The notes under the pieces: model-generated
What the model saw: only the letters and a program-made list of their open reading frames with translations
The model's database searches: none
Told to the model about the DNA's origin: nothing
Shown here: one piece after another, positions 1 to 6,697 of the stretch
Numbering within the stretch: the first letter of the stretch is position 1
How the letters are laid out: each line of letters opens with the position of its first letter
Made by a program: the position numbers and the translations under genes
Origin: Bacillota bacterium
Lineage (GTDB): Bacteria; Bacillota; Clostridia; Christensenellales; CAG-138
Assembly (NCBI GenBank): GCA_023451115.1
Contig: JAEXFV010000168.1
Coordinates: forward strand, 1 to 12,934
Direction of reading: 5' to 3'
DNA: 12,934 nucleotides

Positions 1-2
1 TT

Positions 3-974
3 GGAGTAGCTTTGGCAGTGATACTGGCAATGAGCCTGCTTGCGGGTTGTGCAGCGTCTGCCAGCAAAAACAGCAGCGCTATGACGGTTGCGCAGTCTGC
101 CCCGGAAGCGCCCGCTGCGTCTGCGGACGCCTATGCGGAGGAGCCGGCGGAAGTGGAAACGGCCATGGACACAGGCGGATGGGACAGTGTGGCCGCCCAG
201 GAAGAAGGGAACTTTTCCGGCGGCTATGGCGGGCACAAAATCATAAAAACAGCCAGTATGGGGCTGGAAACCAGAAATTTTGACCAGGATCTGGCTTATA
301 TCAAAGAAAAAACAAATCAAATGGGGGGCTATGTTTCTTCCTCTTACGTCAATGGCAAAAAACCGGAAAATTATGGAGACAGCGGACGGTACGCCAACCT
401 TTCTCTGCGCATTCCCCAGGAAAAAATGGATGCGTTTTTAGCGGACGCCCGAGGGATTGCCACAGTGACCTATGAAAATACCGGCGGTGAGGACATTACC
501 TCGTCCTATTTTGACACGGAAAGCCGTCTTGCCGTTTATACCAGCCAAAGGGAGCGAATTTTAAAACTGCTGGATACAGCGGAAACCATGGAAGACATTA
601 TTGCGCTGGAAACCGAGCTTTCCCGCTTGACCTACGAAATCGAAAGCCTGACCACCCAGCTCAAACGTTGGGACGACTTGGTGGATTACGCTACTGTGAA
701 TATTGACCTGAGCGAGCTTGCGCCTGCCTCTGCTGCCGCCAGCGACGATAGCATAGGCACCCGGATCAATGAAGGCTTACAGAATACGCTGGCAGGCATT
801 GCAGTATTTTTTGAAAATTTGGCAGTATTTCTCGTGGTTGCCTCGCCAGTGCTGCTGATATTGGCGGTGATCGCAGTGGTGATTGTGCTGCTGGTGAAAC
901 GCAGCCGCAAAAAACATGCCCAATTGCGCCAAGGGAGCTATTATGATAAGCCCCAACAAGAGGAAAAGAAATAA
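3..974 (+). CDS. DUF4349 domain lipoprotein, 5' end outside window
   Basis: The reading frame is open from the left edge. The first visible residues are a hydrophobic signal-peptide core ending in the lipobox LLAGC, with the acylated Cys codon at 48-50, so the true start and its basic residues lie upstream. A TTG at 12 is in frame but would leave a signal peptide with no positive n-region. After a low-complexity Ala/Ser/Glu linker comes the DUF4349 core (about nt 240-720) with a YVSSS segment, a RIPQEKMDAFL segment and a predicted coiled coil around ETELSRLTYEIESLTTQL. A C-terminal membrane helix (about nt 815-895) is followed by a basic cytoplasmic tail (KRSRKKH). The protein is therefore probably anchored at both ends, with the DUF4349 domain outside the membrane. 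The family is widespread but its function is unknown to me. No terminator separates it from the DUF378 gene 83 nt downstream of its stop. Confidence 0.88.
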   Translation, partial: GVALAVILAMSLLAGCAASASKNSSAMTVAQSAPEAPAASADAYAEEPAEVETAMDTGGWDSVAAQEEGNFSGGYGGHKIIKTASMGLETRNFDQDLAYIKEKTNQMGGYVSSSYVNGKKPENYGDSGRYANLSLRIPQEKMDAFLADARGIATVTYENTGGEDITSSYFDTESRLAVYTSQRERILKLLDTAETMEDIIALETELSRLTYEIESLTTQLKRWDDLVDYATVNIDLSELAPASAAASDDSIGTRINEGLQNTLAGIAVFFENLAVFLVVASPVLLILAVIAVVIVLLVKRSRKKHAQLRQGSYYDKPQQEEKK

Positions 975-1057
975 ACAGGCGTATTGCTTCGAGCCAATCT
1001 GCGCAAGCTATCCATATCCTTCCGCATAGAGGGCAAATGAAAGGAGTGATACGGTAT

Positions 1058-1279
1058 ATGGATACGCTTTCGCTGATTTTAATCATCATCGGCGCGCTCA
1101 ACTGGGGGCTCATCGGCCTGTTCCAATTTGATTTGGTGGGTTCTCTGTTTGGAGGCATGAGCGGGGTGATCTCCCGGGTCATCTATACGCTGGTTGGTCT
1201 GGCGGGGCTTTGGGGTATCAGTATTCTGTTCCGGCGGGATGGCATCAAGCATTCCGACAATGGTGAAGAAAATTCCTAA
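1058..1279 (+). CDS. DUF378 family small membrane protein
   Basis: A 73-residue protein starting MDTLSLILIIIGALNWGL. It has two hydrophobic segments, about residues 5-25 and 35-58, separated by a Gly-rich turn, and a short charged C-terminal tail. The INxxxALNWGLIG-like first helix and the compact size match DUF378 (YuzA-like) proteins, whose role is not established. I chose ATG 1058 because AAGGAG at 1041-1046 lies 11 nt upstream. An in-frame ATG at 1037 would place this ribosome binding site inside the coding region. The gene follows the DUF4349 lipoprotein gene on the same strand and may share its transcript. Both products are envelope proteins, but no functional link can be shown from sequence. 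Confidence 0.85.
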   Translation: MDTLSLILIIIGALNWGLIGLFQFDLVGSLFGGMSGVISRVIYTLVGLAGLWGISILFRRDGIKHSDNGEENS

Positions 1280-1281
1280 GC

Positions 1282-1306
1282 AAAAGGCGCGGCCCTAGGG
1301 CCGCGC
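1282..1306 (-). terminator. GC-rich palindrome, possible minus-strand terminator
   Basis: GCGCGGCCCTAGGGCCGCGC at 1287-1306 is a perfect palindrome. Read on the minus strand it is followed by CTTTTG, a short U-tract. On the plus strand, after the DUF378 gene, no U-tract follows, so it would be a weak terminator there. An almost identical hairpin occurs at 1505-1523. Confidence 0.5.
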
Positions 1307-1465
1307 TCAGACTGCCAAAAACCCGGAATTGTTAAAGACAGAAGCACTTAACGTTCCATCCGGATCTGACGGCAGGTGCATCGGAACGGATGAACTCCTT
1401 TCGGTTTTCGGCTTTTATGGATTTTGCCTCCTGGAAACGAAGCGAGAGGCAAAACTGCAATCCTC

Positions 1466-1492
1466 AAAAAAGTGGCCCCAAGGCCACTTTTT
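1466..1492. terminator. Bidirectional rho-independent terminator
   Basis: An 11-bp perfect stem pairs AAAAAGTGGCC with GGCCACTTTTT around a CCAA loop. It has A-runs on the left and T-runs on the right, so it reads as a terminator on both strands between the convergent DUF378 and flavin reductase transcription units. Confidence 0.8.
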
Positions 1493-1500
1493 CGATACTC

Positions 1501-1527
1501 AAAAGCGCGGCCCAGGGCCGCGCTTTT
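1501..1527. terminator. Bidirectional rho-independent terminator
   Basis: A GC stem, GCGCGGCCC paired with GGGCCGCGC, lies between AAAA and TTTT and is palindromic over 27 nt. It lies 43 nt past the stop of the minus-strand flavin reductase gene and is probably its main terminator. It nearly duplicates the palindrome at 1287-1306. Confidence 0.8.
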
Positions 1528-1570
1528 GCTTACAATCAATGCCAATAAAAACGGTTGTTTACCAGGCTGC

Positions 1571-2104
1571 TTACCCTCGATAAGCGGCCAAAACACGGCC
1601 GAAATAGAGGGTATGCGGATCCCCGTCCGGCGTAGCCTGCTGGGAAGGGTCGTAGAAGCGGCGTGCTTCCTCCGGAAGCATTTCTAACTGGGCCTGGGTC
1701 ATTTGCAGGGACATCAGCGTTTGACACTCAAAATGGATGCTGCAACCGGATAAGCCGCCTACGCCGCCAGCCTGAGCGGGAAGGACGGAGAGCCCCAGCG
1801 CTTGCAGCTTGTTTTCCTCTCTGCCGGAAACCCGGCCACAATAGCCCAAAGCTTCCTTCATAGCCCCGCCGCAAGGAATGGATACGGTAAAATACCCTTC
1901 CTGTTCCATATTTTGGTGGGAATACCGGCTGGGGCGTACAAAAACCGTACAAATAGGCTCGTTCCAAATTCTGCCCCACTGGCACCAGCCAATGGTCATG
2001 GGGTTTGGGGAAGATGTTCCGCTCATCAGAAAGGCCCCGCCATGGGAAAGTGCGGCCATTCCTTCCTGTACCAGTTGCGCATATTCCATATCCGTTATGT
2101 TCAT
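1571..2104 (-). CDS. Flavin reductase-like (FMN-binding split barrel) protein
   Basis: A 177-residue protein starting MNITDMEYAQLV. ATG 2104 is chosen because AGGAGGG lies just upstream. The frame is open further, to 2257, but that extension runs into the protease gene and has no ribosome binding site. Residues 33-78 read NPMTIGWCQWGRIWNEP, then VFVRPSRYSHQNM, then YFTVSIP, the pattern of the flavin reductase-like domain that binds FMN. The C-terminal HTLYFGRVLAAY (164-175) is also typical. Such proteins are cytoplasmic and either reduce flavin with NAD(P)H or carry FMN for an unknown partner. The actual substrate cannot be read from sequence. The gene follows the S41 protease with a 70-nt gap and no visible terminator, so the two are probably cotranscribed, ending at the hairpins at 1466-1527. 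Confidence 0.88.
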   Translation of the reverse strand: MNITDMEYAQLVQEGMAALSHGGAFLMSGTSSPNPMTIGWCQWGRIWNEPICTVFVRPSRYSHQNMEQEGYFTVSIPCGGAMKEALGYCGRVSGREENKLQALGLSVLPAQAGGVGGLSGCSIHFECQTLMSLQMTQAQLEMLPEEARRFYDPSQQATPDGDPHTLYFGRVLAAYRG

Positions 2105-2174
2105 AGTGAATCCCTCCTGTTGTTCTGCTGAAACAATGATCGATGGTCCTGTGCTGACGAGGAGAAGGCCACGC

Positions 2175-3407
2175 CTACTCTTTGGCATCCGCCTGGGCGC
2201 GCACCTCATCCAAAGCAGCCCAAAGCTGCGCGTCGTCATCCTGTTCAATTTGGTCAATGGAAACGTCTTTTAACTCATCCGCAAGGTCAATGGCAATGTC
2301 CGGCTGGATCCCGGTTCCATCAATATTTTTACCACTGGGCAAGGTATAGGAGGCGGTAGTCATTTTTACCCAGCCCTGGTTGGTTTTGAGCTGCTGGGTG
2401 GATTGCACCGTGCCTTTTCCAAAAGTGGCGGTGCCCACGATGATACCTGCGCCATTGTCTTGAATGGCGCCGGCAAAGATTTCGCTGGCGGAAGCGCTCT
2501 GCTCGTTTACCAGCACTGCCAGCGGCACGCTGATTCCTTTTGCATCCGAACGGTAGTCTTCCTTGGAACCATTTGGGCTTTCTACCGTAACGATTGCCCC
2601 TTCTCCCAAAATGAGGTCAGCCATTGCTACCACTTTTTCCAGCTCTCCGCCAGGGTTATTGCGCAAATCAATTACCAGGCTGCGCATTTTACGATCCGTC
2701 AAATCCAACAGCGCTTCGCGAAATTCCTCTACACAATTGCCTGTAAACATATCGATGCGGATATAGCCGGTGTTTTCCTTGAACAACTTACCATCTTCCA
2801 CACGGCGGGTGTTCCCGGATTGCCGTTCCAAAGTAAAGGAAAGGGGCTGGCCGCCCCGCTCAACGCTTAACACAACGGTAGTGCCAATTTCGCCCTCCAT
2901 CATCTGAGATATTTCGGTTAAACTCAGCCCTTGCAGCCCTTGGCCGTCGATCGCGGTGATCACGTCTCCAGGCTGAAGCCCACCCGCTTGCGCGGGGCTG
3001 TTGGCATAAACTTTCAGTACCGCAGCGCCGGCTTCGCCTGCACTGGGCTGGCCTACCAGCGCGCCAATGCCATGATACTTTCCGCCCAGTTGCGTTAAAT
3101 AAGACTCATAAGCGTCTGCAGAGTAGTAAGTTGCATAAGGATCCCCGGTAACAGCCAACATACCGGTTAACGCCCCTTCCAAAAGCTGCTGCCGGCTGAG
3201 CTCTTCTTCGGGATGATATTGCTGGATCATATCCGCCAACTCCCCTACAGGAGCCAATTCGCTGAGGCTGCGATATTCTTCCAGGGAGAGAACTACCCGG
3301 TCTCCCCGCTGCTGGTTGATGATCATTACCGTAAGTCCTACGCTTACCGCAGCCGTAATGATCACCGCCGCCGCATAATATAATGCGGTTCGTATCCAGG
3401 ATTTCAT
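2175..3407 (-). CDS. S41 C-terminal processing peptidase (CtpA/Prc type)
   Basis: A 410-residue serine protease. An N-terminal membrane anchor (about residues 8-30) places the body outside the membrane. A PDZ domain follows at about 105-190 (KYHGIGALV, then AQAGGLQPGDVITAIDG). The S41 catalytic domain covers about 210-375, with VIDLRNNPGG at 245-254. The catalytic Ser is probably S306 within SASASE and the general base K331 within FGKGTVQ, 25 residues apart as in characterised family members, with Q335 also conserved. These enzymes cleave exported proteins near the C-terminus; the substrate here is unknown. The acidic Gln/Asp-rich tail after about 380 is not part of the catalytic fold. ATG 3407 is chosen because GGAGG lies 7 nt upstream. 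A promoter at 3465-3493 serves the gene, and the flavin reductase gene follows it. Confidence 0.95.
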   Translation of the reverse strand: MKSWIRTALYYAAAVIITAAVSVGLTVMIINQQRGDRVVLSLEEYRSLSELAPVGELADMIQQYHPEEELSRQQLLEGALTGMLAVTGDPYATYYSADAYESYLTQLGGKYHGIGALVGQPSAGEAGAAVLKVYANSPAQAGGLQPGDVITAIDGQGLQGLSLTEISQMMEGEIGTTVVLSVERGGQPLSFTLERQSGNTRRVEDGKLFKENTGYIRIDMFTGNCVEEFREALLDLTDRKMRSLVIDLRNNPGGELEKVVAMADLILGEGAIVTVESPNGSKEDYRSDAKGISVPLAVLVNEQSASASEIFAGAIQDNGAGIIVGTATFGKGTVQSTQQLKTNQGWVKMTTASYTLPSGKNIDGTGIQPDIAIDLADELKDVSIDQIEQDDDAQLWAALDEVRAQADAKE

Positions 3408-3429
3408 AAAATTTCCTCCATCGGCTTGT

Positions 3430-3448
3430 GCGCGGATGTAACCCGCGC
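3430..3448 (-). repeat. Leader hairpin before the S41 protease gene
   Basis: A GCGCGG/CCGCGC stem with a 7-nt loop lies in the roughly 50-nt predicted leader between the promoter at 3465-3493 and the ribosome binding site at 3415-3419. It has no U-tract, so it is not a terminator. Any regulatory role is a guess. Confidence 0.35.
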
Positions 3449-3464
3449 CATTGCGCATATCCAG

Positions 3465-3493
3465 ATTTTATCAGCTTTATCCGGCTGCGTCAA
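3465..3493 (-). promoter_or_regulatory. Sigma-A-type promoter of the S41 protease gene
   Basis: On the minus strand TTGACG (3493-3488) is separated by 17 nt from TAAAAT (3470-3465), each hexamer matching five of six consensus bases. The predicted start near 3458 leaves a leader of about 50 nt before ATG 3407. Confidence 0.7.
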
Positions 3494-3515
3494 ATACAGC
3501 ACAGTATATTTATTA

Positions 3516-3550
3516 CAAAAAGTATGGCGCTGCACCACTGCAACGCCATA
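3516..3550 (-). terminator. Rho-independent terminator after the omega-amidase gene
   Basis: On the minus strand a 12-bp stem (TATGGCGTTGCA paired with TGCAGCGCCATA, including one U-G pair) with a GTGG loop is followed by CTTTTTG. It ends the nitrilase transcript before the protease promoter. Confidence 0.75.
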
Positions 3551-3613
3551 TTTCGGAAAAATAAACGATGTATTGACAATATTTGCTCCACTTTAGGTGA
3601 AAGCCTATTGCTT

Positions 3614-4414
3614 TTACAAAGAAGAAAGGCCTTTGCGGCGGGCTTTTGCTACAGGGATGCTCTGACGCATCTCTTCCAACAGGGATAAGTCCAACTCCAC
3701 TACGGCAACGCCAGGCTCTTCCCCGCAATCGTGCAGGATACGGCCGTCTGGCGCGGCCACCATGGAGTGGCCGTAAGCGCTCCGGGATTGCGCGGGAGAC
3801 ACACCTGCCACAAAGAATTGGTTATCCAGCGCCCGGGCACGCACCAGCAAAGACCAGTGGCGCGGGCCAGTAGCTCTGGAAAAGGCTGCTGGCAGTGCAA
3901 AAAGATCCGCTCCCGCATCCATGGCAAAGCGGGCCCATTCCGGGAAACGGATGTCAAAGCAAATGGACACGCCCGTGCGCAGCGGGCCGTCCAGCATTAA
4001 GGGGGTATCATTGCCGGGGGCAATGGTGTCCGATTCCATAAACCGATAACCTGATTGGGGCAAATCCACGTCAAACAGGTGGGCTTTGCAGTATTTCCCC
4101 AAATATTCCCCATTGCTGTGAAAGGCCATGCTTGTGTTATAAATCCCATCGCATGCCAGCTCCGGGATAGAGCCGCCAATGAGAAACAGCCCGGTTTCCC
4201 TGGCAGTTTGGGATAGCATATCCGCCGTTTCCCCACCAGGGCAAGGCTCTGCAACGCCGGCAAACAGCTTTGGCACATAAGCAATGTTGAACATTTCAGG
4301 AAGAACAGCGATGGCAGCGCCCTGATCTGCCGCACGGAAAAGCATTTCCCGGGCATGGAGCAGGTTTTGCGCTTTATCTGTGGTAACATCCAATTGGCAG
4401 AGAGCGAGCTTCAT
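3614..4414 (-). CDS. Carbon-nitrogen hydrolase, omega-amidase (Nit2/YafV) type
   Basis: A 266-residue cytoplasmic nitrilase-superfamily enzyme of normal length. The Glu-Lys-Cys triad is visible as E40 in VLPEMFN, K110 in KAHLFDVD and C152 in GVSICFDIRFPE. Further motifs, GGSIPE (80-85), TGPRHW (182-187), ARALDNQ (193-199) and YGHS (214-217), resemble Nit2-type omega-amidases. These hydrolyse the side-chain amide of alpha-ketoglutaramate or alpha-ketosuccinamate to 2-oxoglutarate or oxaloacetate plus ammonia. Omega-amidase is therefore the best call, though deaminated glutathione amidase (Nit1) or another amidase is possible. ATG 4414 has GGAGG about 7 nt upstream. The 130-nt gap to thrC contains a perfect TTGACA (4482-4477, minus) but no good -10 at 17 nt, so its promoter is unclear. 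A terminator follows at 3516-3550. Confidence 0.92.
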   Translation of the reverse strand: MKLALCQLDVTTDKAQNLLHAREMLFRAADQGAAIAVLPEMFNIAYVPKLFAGVAEPCPGGETADMLSQTARETGLFLIGGSIPELACDGIYNTSMAFHSNGEYLGKYCKAHLFDVDLPQSGYRFMESDTIAPGNDTPLMLDGPLRTGVSICFDIRFPEWARFAMDAGADLFALPAAFSRATGPRHWSLLVRARALDNQFFVAGVSPAQSRSAYGHSMVAAPDGRILHDCGEEPGVAVVELDLSLLEEMRQSIPVAKARRKGLSSL

Positions 4415-4544
4415 GGGTTGCCTCCTTCCAATCCCTAAATCGCTAACGTTTCGGAATTTGTGTTTGCTTTGGCCTGTGTCAAACGCAACGGGCTACCTGA
4501 AATAATTAGAATTTTGCCAACATGGGAGCTAGAGCCGCAGCCGG

Positions 4545-6017
4545 CTAAAGCACTTCCAACACTTGTTTGGGCATATCCTTCAATGCACAAATGCTGGGGT
4601 GAAGTACCGGGCGCCCAGCCAAGCCAGAAATCGCTTCAGGTACTGCCATGCCGGAAAGGGTGCTTAAGCGGGCGGCATTCTGGAAATCATCATCCCCCGG
4701 GGTTTCAAAGGCACTCAGCACATCCGTGGCAAACTTAAAGGGGTTTGCGGTGGAAAGCAGGATGGTATGGGTTGCGTCTCCAGTTTTGTGGGCATACCGA
4801 CGATACACATTTTGCGCCACAGCGGTATGGGGATCCATCAAATAGCCGCTCACCTGGAATTGGGAGTGAATGGTCTTTAAGGTTTCCTCCTCATCGCACC
4901 AATCCGCCCAGAATAGGTCTCCCAAGGCAGCCTGCACCGCTTCGCCCACTTCATAATAACCCTGCTGGGACAGGGCGTTCATCCATCGGGATACCCGTTC
5001 CGGATTCCGGTCTGCGGCATCAAATAACAGCCGTTCCAAGTTGGAAGAAACCAGGATGTCGATGGAACAGGACATGCTCTTGTAAAACGGCCGGTGGCTG
5101 TCATACCTGCCGGTGCGGAAAAAGTCCGTCAATACATGGTTGCGGTTGGAAGCGCAAATGAGTTTATGCACCGGCAATCCCATGCGCATGGCATAATAGC
5201 CCGCCAGGATATCTCCAAAGTTTCCAGTGGGTACGCAGAAGTTTACCTGAGCGCCGGGAGCAATGGAACCATGCTTACACGCCTGCGCATAGGCCGAGAA
5301 ATAATAAACGATTTGGGGCAGCAGCCTGCCAAAGTTGATGGAGTTGGCAGAGGAAAGCCGGCAGCCTTTTTGGGCCAGGGCTTCTTTGAGCGAAGGGTCG
5401 GCAAAAATCTTTTTTACGCCGGTTTGGGCATCGTCAAAATTGCCCTTTACAGCGCACACAAACACATTGTCTCCTTGTTGGGTTACCATTTGCAGACGTT
5501 GGGCTTTGCTTACGCCGCCGTCCGGATAAAATACCTGAATGCAGGTGCCGGGCACATTGCAAAAGCCTTCAAGGGCGGCTTTGCCCGTGTCGCCGGAGGT
5601 AGCGACCAGAATATATATCTTTTCTTTTACGCCTGTGATGTCCATAGAACTGCGCATCAGGTGCGGCAGCATCTGCAAAGCCATATCCTTAAACGCTAAG
5701 GTGGGGCCATGCCAAAGTTCCAACACGCTTTCCCCAGCGTTCAGGGTGCGCACCGGGGCGATGAGCCGTGTATCAAAGCGGGGGCCGTAGGCTTGGGCAA
5801 TCATGCTGCGCAAGCTGTCTTCAGAGGCCTGGTCGAAATAAAGGCGCATCACTTGCCAGGCGATTTCCCGATAATTTTCCGCATAAGGGATGAGGGTGAG
5901 GGGATCCAGCTGGGGATAAGACGCTGGGACATACAGGCCGCCGGCAGGGCAAATCCCCTGCACAACCGCTTGAGCAGCAGTAACGCTGGCGCTACCACGG
6001 GTGCTTAAATATTGCAT
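4545..6017 (-). CDS. thrC: Threonine synthase
   Basis: A 490-residue PLP enzyme that converts O-phospho-L-homoserine to L-threonine in the cytoplasm. The N-terminus MQYLSTRG is characteristic. The PLP lysine is K110 in LWHGPTLAFKD. The phosphate-binding and active-site segments are ATSGDTGKA (139-147), SSANSINFGRLLPQ (222-235) and PTGNFGD (263-269). Length and motifs fit the longer, E. coli/yeast-like threonine synthase class. ATG 6017 is chosen because GGGAGG lies 10 nt upstream. An in-frame ATG at 6026 sits almost on that site and is unlikely. A hairpin with U-tract lies directly upstream of the ribosome binding site and no promoter fits between them, so expression must involve readthrough or a promoter further upstream. 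No homoserine kinase or dehydrogenase gene is adjacent. Confidence 0.97.
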   Translation of the reverse strand: MQYLSTRGSASVTAAQAVVQGICPAGGLYVPASYPQLDPLTLIPYAENYREIAWQVMRLYFDQASEDSLRSMIAQAYGPRFDTRLIAPVRTLNAGESVLELWHGPTLAFKDMALQMLPHLMRSSMDITGVKEKIYILVATSGDTGKAALEGFCNVPGTCIQVFYPDGGVSKAQRLQMVTQQGDNVFVCAVKGNFDDAQTGVKKIFADPSLKEALAQKGCRLSSANSINFGRLLPQIVYYFSAYAQACKHGSIAPGAQVNFCVPTGNFGDILAGYYAMRMGLPVHKLICASNRNHVLTDFFRTGRYDSHRPFYKSMSCSIDILVSSNLERLLFDAADRNPERVSRWMNALSQQGYYEVGEAVQAALGDLFWADWCDEEETLKTIHSQFQVSGYLMDPHTAVAQNVYRRYAHKTGDATHTILLSTANPFKFATDVLSAFETPGDDDFQNAARLSTLSGMAVPEAISGLAGRPVLHPSICALKDMPKQVLEVL

Positions 6018-6034
6018 GATAAACATTCCTCCCA

Positions 6035-6069
6035 GAAAAATCAAGGCCAGGACGAACACGCCCTGGCCC
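6035..6069 (-). terminator. Terminator or attenuator directly before thrC
   Basis: On the minus strand a 7-bp stem GGCCAGG/CCTGGCC with a 10-nt loop (6068-6045) is followed by TTGATTTTTC. It begins about 15 nt after the stop of the P-loop gene and its U-tract ends next to the thrC ribosome binding site (6033-6028). It may simply terminate the upstream gene, or it may control thrC. Confidence 0.6.
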
Positions 6070-6083
6070 TAAAGTGAAAGCCA

Positions 6084-6494
6084 CTATACTACATATTCCT
6101 GCAAATAGGCGGGGATGTTCTCAGGATTGCCGCTGATGCTGATAACCACCTTAACATCACATTTTTCGGCGAAACGCTTCAAATGCTCAAACAAGCCTTC
6201 CAATGTACTCAAGTCGTGGTGCACGATCTTGAGAAACCCGTCGATAAAGAGATACTCCAGATCAAAATCCTGGGCTGCAATGCCGCACAAAAATCCGTAA
6301 AACATTTTCGGACCGTCGATCTCAAAATCGGAAGCATCTACAAATCGGATTTCATGTTTTAAATCAAACATGTACTGATTGTCATCGTCAATAAATACAA
6401 TACTGCCCTTACTATCCTTTATCGCCTCGTTGGCCATTTCGATGATGCGCTTGGTCTTGCCTGCTCCTTTTTCGCCGAAAATTACGCGTATCAA
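6084..6494 (-). CDS. Small conserved P-loop NTPase of unknown function
   Basis: A 136-residue soluble protein. Walker A is GEKGAGKT at residues 7-14, at the very N-terminus. A plausible Walker B is YLFIDG (81-86), preceded by SIVFIDDD (31-38), and the late strand VVISISGN (116-123) completes a compact nucleotide-binding fold. From memory, close relatives occur in Clostridia and are sometimes labelled PilT-like, but there is no PilT domain structure or pilus gene here, so I do not transfer that name. The start is TTG at 6494. GGAGG lies 8 nt upstream and no in-frame ATG fits. A promoter at 6598-6626 gives a leader of about 97 nt. The terminator at 6035-6069 follows, then thrC. The NTP and partner are unknown. 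Confidence 0.85.
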   Translation of the reverse strand: MIRVIFGEKGAGKTKRIIEMANEAIKDSKGSIVFIDDDNQYMFDLKHEIRFVDASDFEIDGPKMFYGFLCGIAAQDFDLEYLFIDGFLKIVHHDLSTLEGLFEHLKRFAEKCDVKVVISISGNPENIPAYLQEYVV

Positions 6495-6566
6495 GATGGA
6501 TCCCTCCTTTATTCTTGCGCACGCCGGTGCTTATTTCCCTTGCAATGGGAGTTTGGGGAAAGGCGC

Positions 6567-6582
6567 CAAAGCCACCGCTTTG
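6567..6582 (-). repeat. Leader hairpin of the P-loop gene
   Basis: CAAAGC and GCTTTG arms flank a 4-nt loop just downstream of the predicted transcription start near 6591. It is not followed by a U-tract. The same core arms recur in the palindrome at 12531-12551, perhaps by chance. Confidence 0.35.
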
Positions 6583-6597
6583 AAAACCTTTTTTCTT

Positions 6598-6626
6598 ATT
6601 ATACCCTTTTGCAACCAGCGCAGCAA
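6598..6626 (-). promoter_or_regulatory. Probable promoter of the P-loop gene
   Basis: On the minus strand a perfect TATAAT (6603-6598) lies 17 nt from TTGCTG (6626-6621). The -10 is ideal and the -35 matches only TTG. Position and orientation fit the P-loop gene. Confidence 0.55.
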
Positions 6627-6640
6627 GCACAAACATGGAT

Positions 6641-6681
6641 TGCCACGTTTAAATCACATTCTTTTTATGGAAACCGTGGCA
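6641..6681. repeat. Imperfect inverted repeat after the Re-citrate synthase-like gene
   Basis: TGCCACGTTT (6641-6650) pairs with AAACCGTGGCA (6671-6681) with one bulge and a 20-nt loop. It lies 17 nt past the minus-strand stop at 6698. On the minus strand no U-tract follows, so it is at best a weak terminator for that gene. Confidence 0.35.
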
Positions 6682-6697
6682 TTTTAAGGGCAGCGGG

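Larger units (their letters stand above)
1280..1570. other. Gene-free, hairpin-rich intergenic block
   Basis: No convincing gene lies between the DUF378 stop and the flavin reductase stop. The block contains a perfect palindrome at 1287-1306, a nested stem pairing GTTCCATCCG (1353-1362) with CGGATGAAC (1387-1395), a 9-bp stem TTTTGCCTC/GAGGCAAAA (1422-1430 with 1446-1454), a strong hairpin at 1467-1492 and another at 1501-1527. On the minus strand a 24-codon ORF (1381 to 1307) has AAAGGAG 13 nt upstream, and its stop codon abuts the palindrome at 1306. That could be a microprotein or chance. I see no good sigma-A promoter on either strand, so a small RNA here is only a possibility. Confidence 0.6.

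Noticed and set aside
766..1182. A 138-codon minus-strand ORF over the DUF4349 tail and DUF378
   Set aside because: It is antisense to two supported genes and its product is low in recognisable features.
2105..2257. N-terminal extension of the flavin reductase frame
   Set aside because: It overlaps the protease 3' end and has no ribosome binding site. ATG 2104 has AGGAGGG and begins the family-like sequence.
3500..3512. TATACT on the minus strand as a second protease promoter
   Set aside because: No acceptable -35 at 16-18 nt, while TTGACG-N17-TAAAAT nearer the gene is far better.
4454..4482. TTGACA on the minus strand as the omega-amidase promoter
   Set aside because: The -35 is perfect but the -10 at 17 nt (AAATTC) matches only one consensus base. 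I could not support a promoter.
5094..5699. A 201-codon plus-strand ORF inside thrC
   Set aside because: It is antisense to a clear threonine synthase, has no recognisable domain and no good ribosome binding site. It is a shadow of codon bias.
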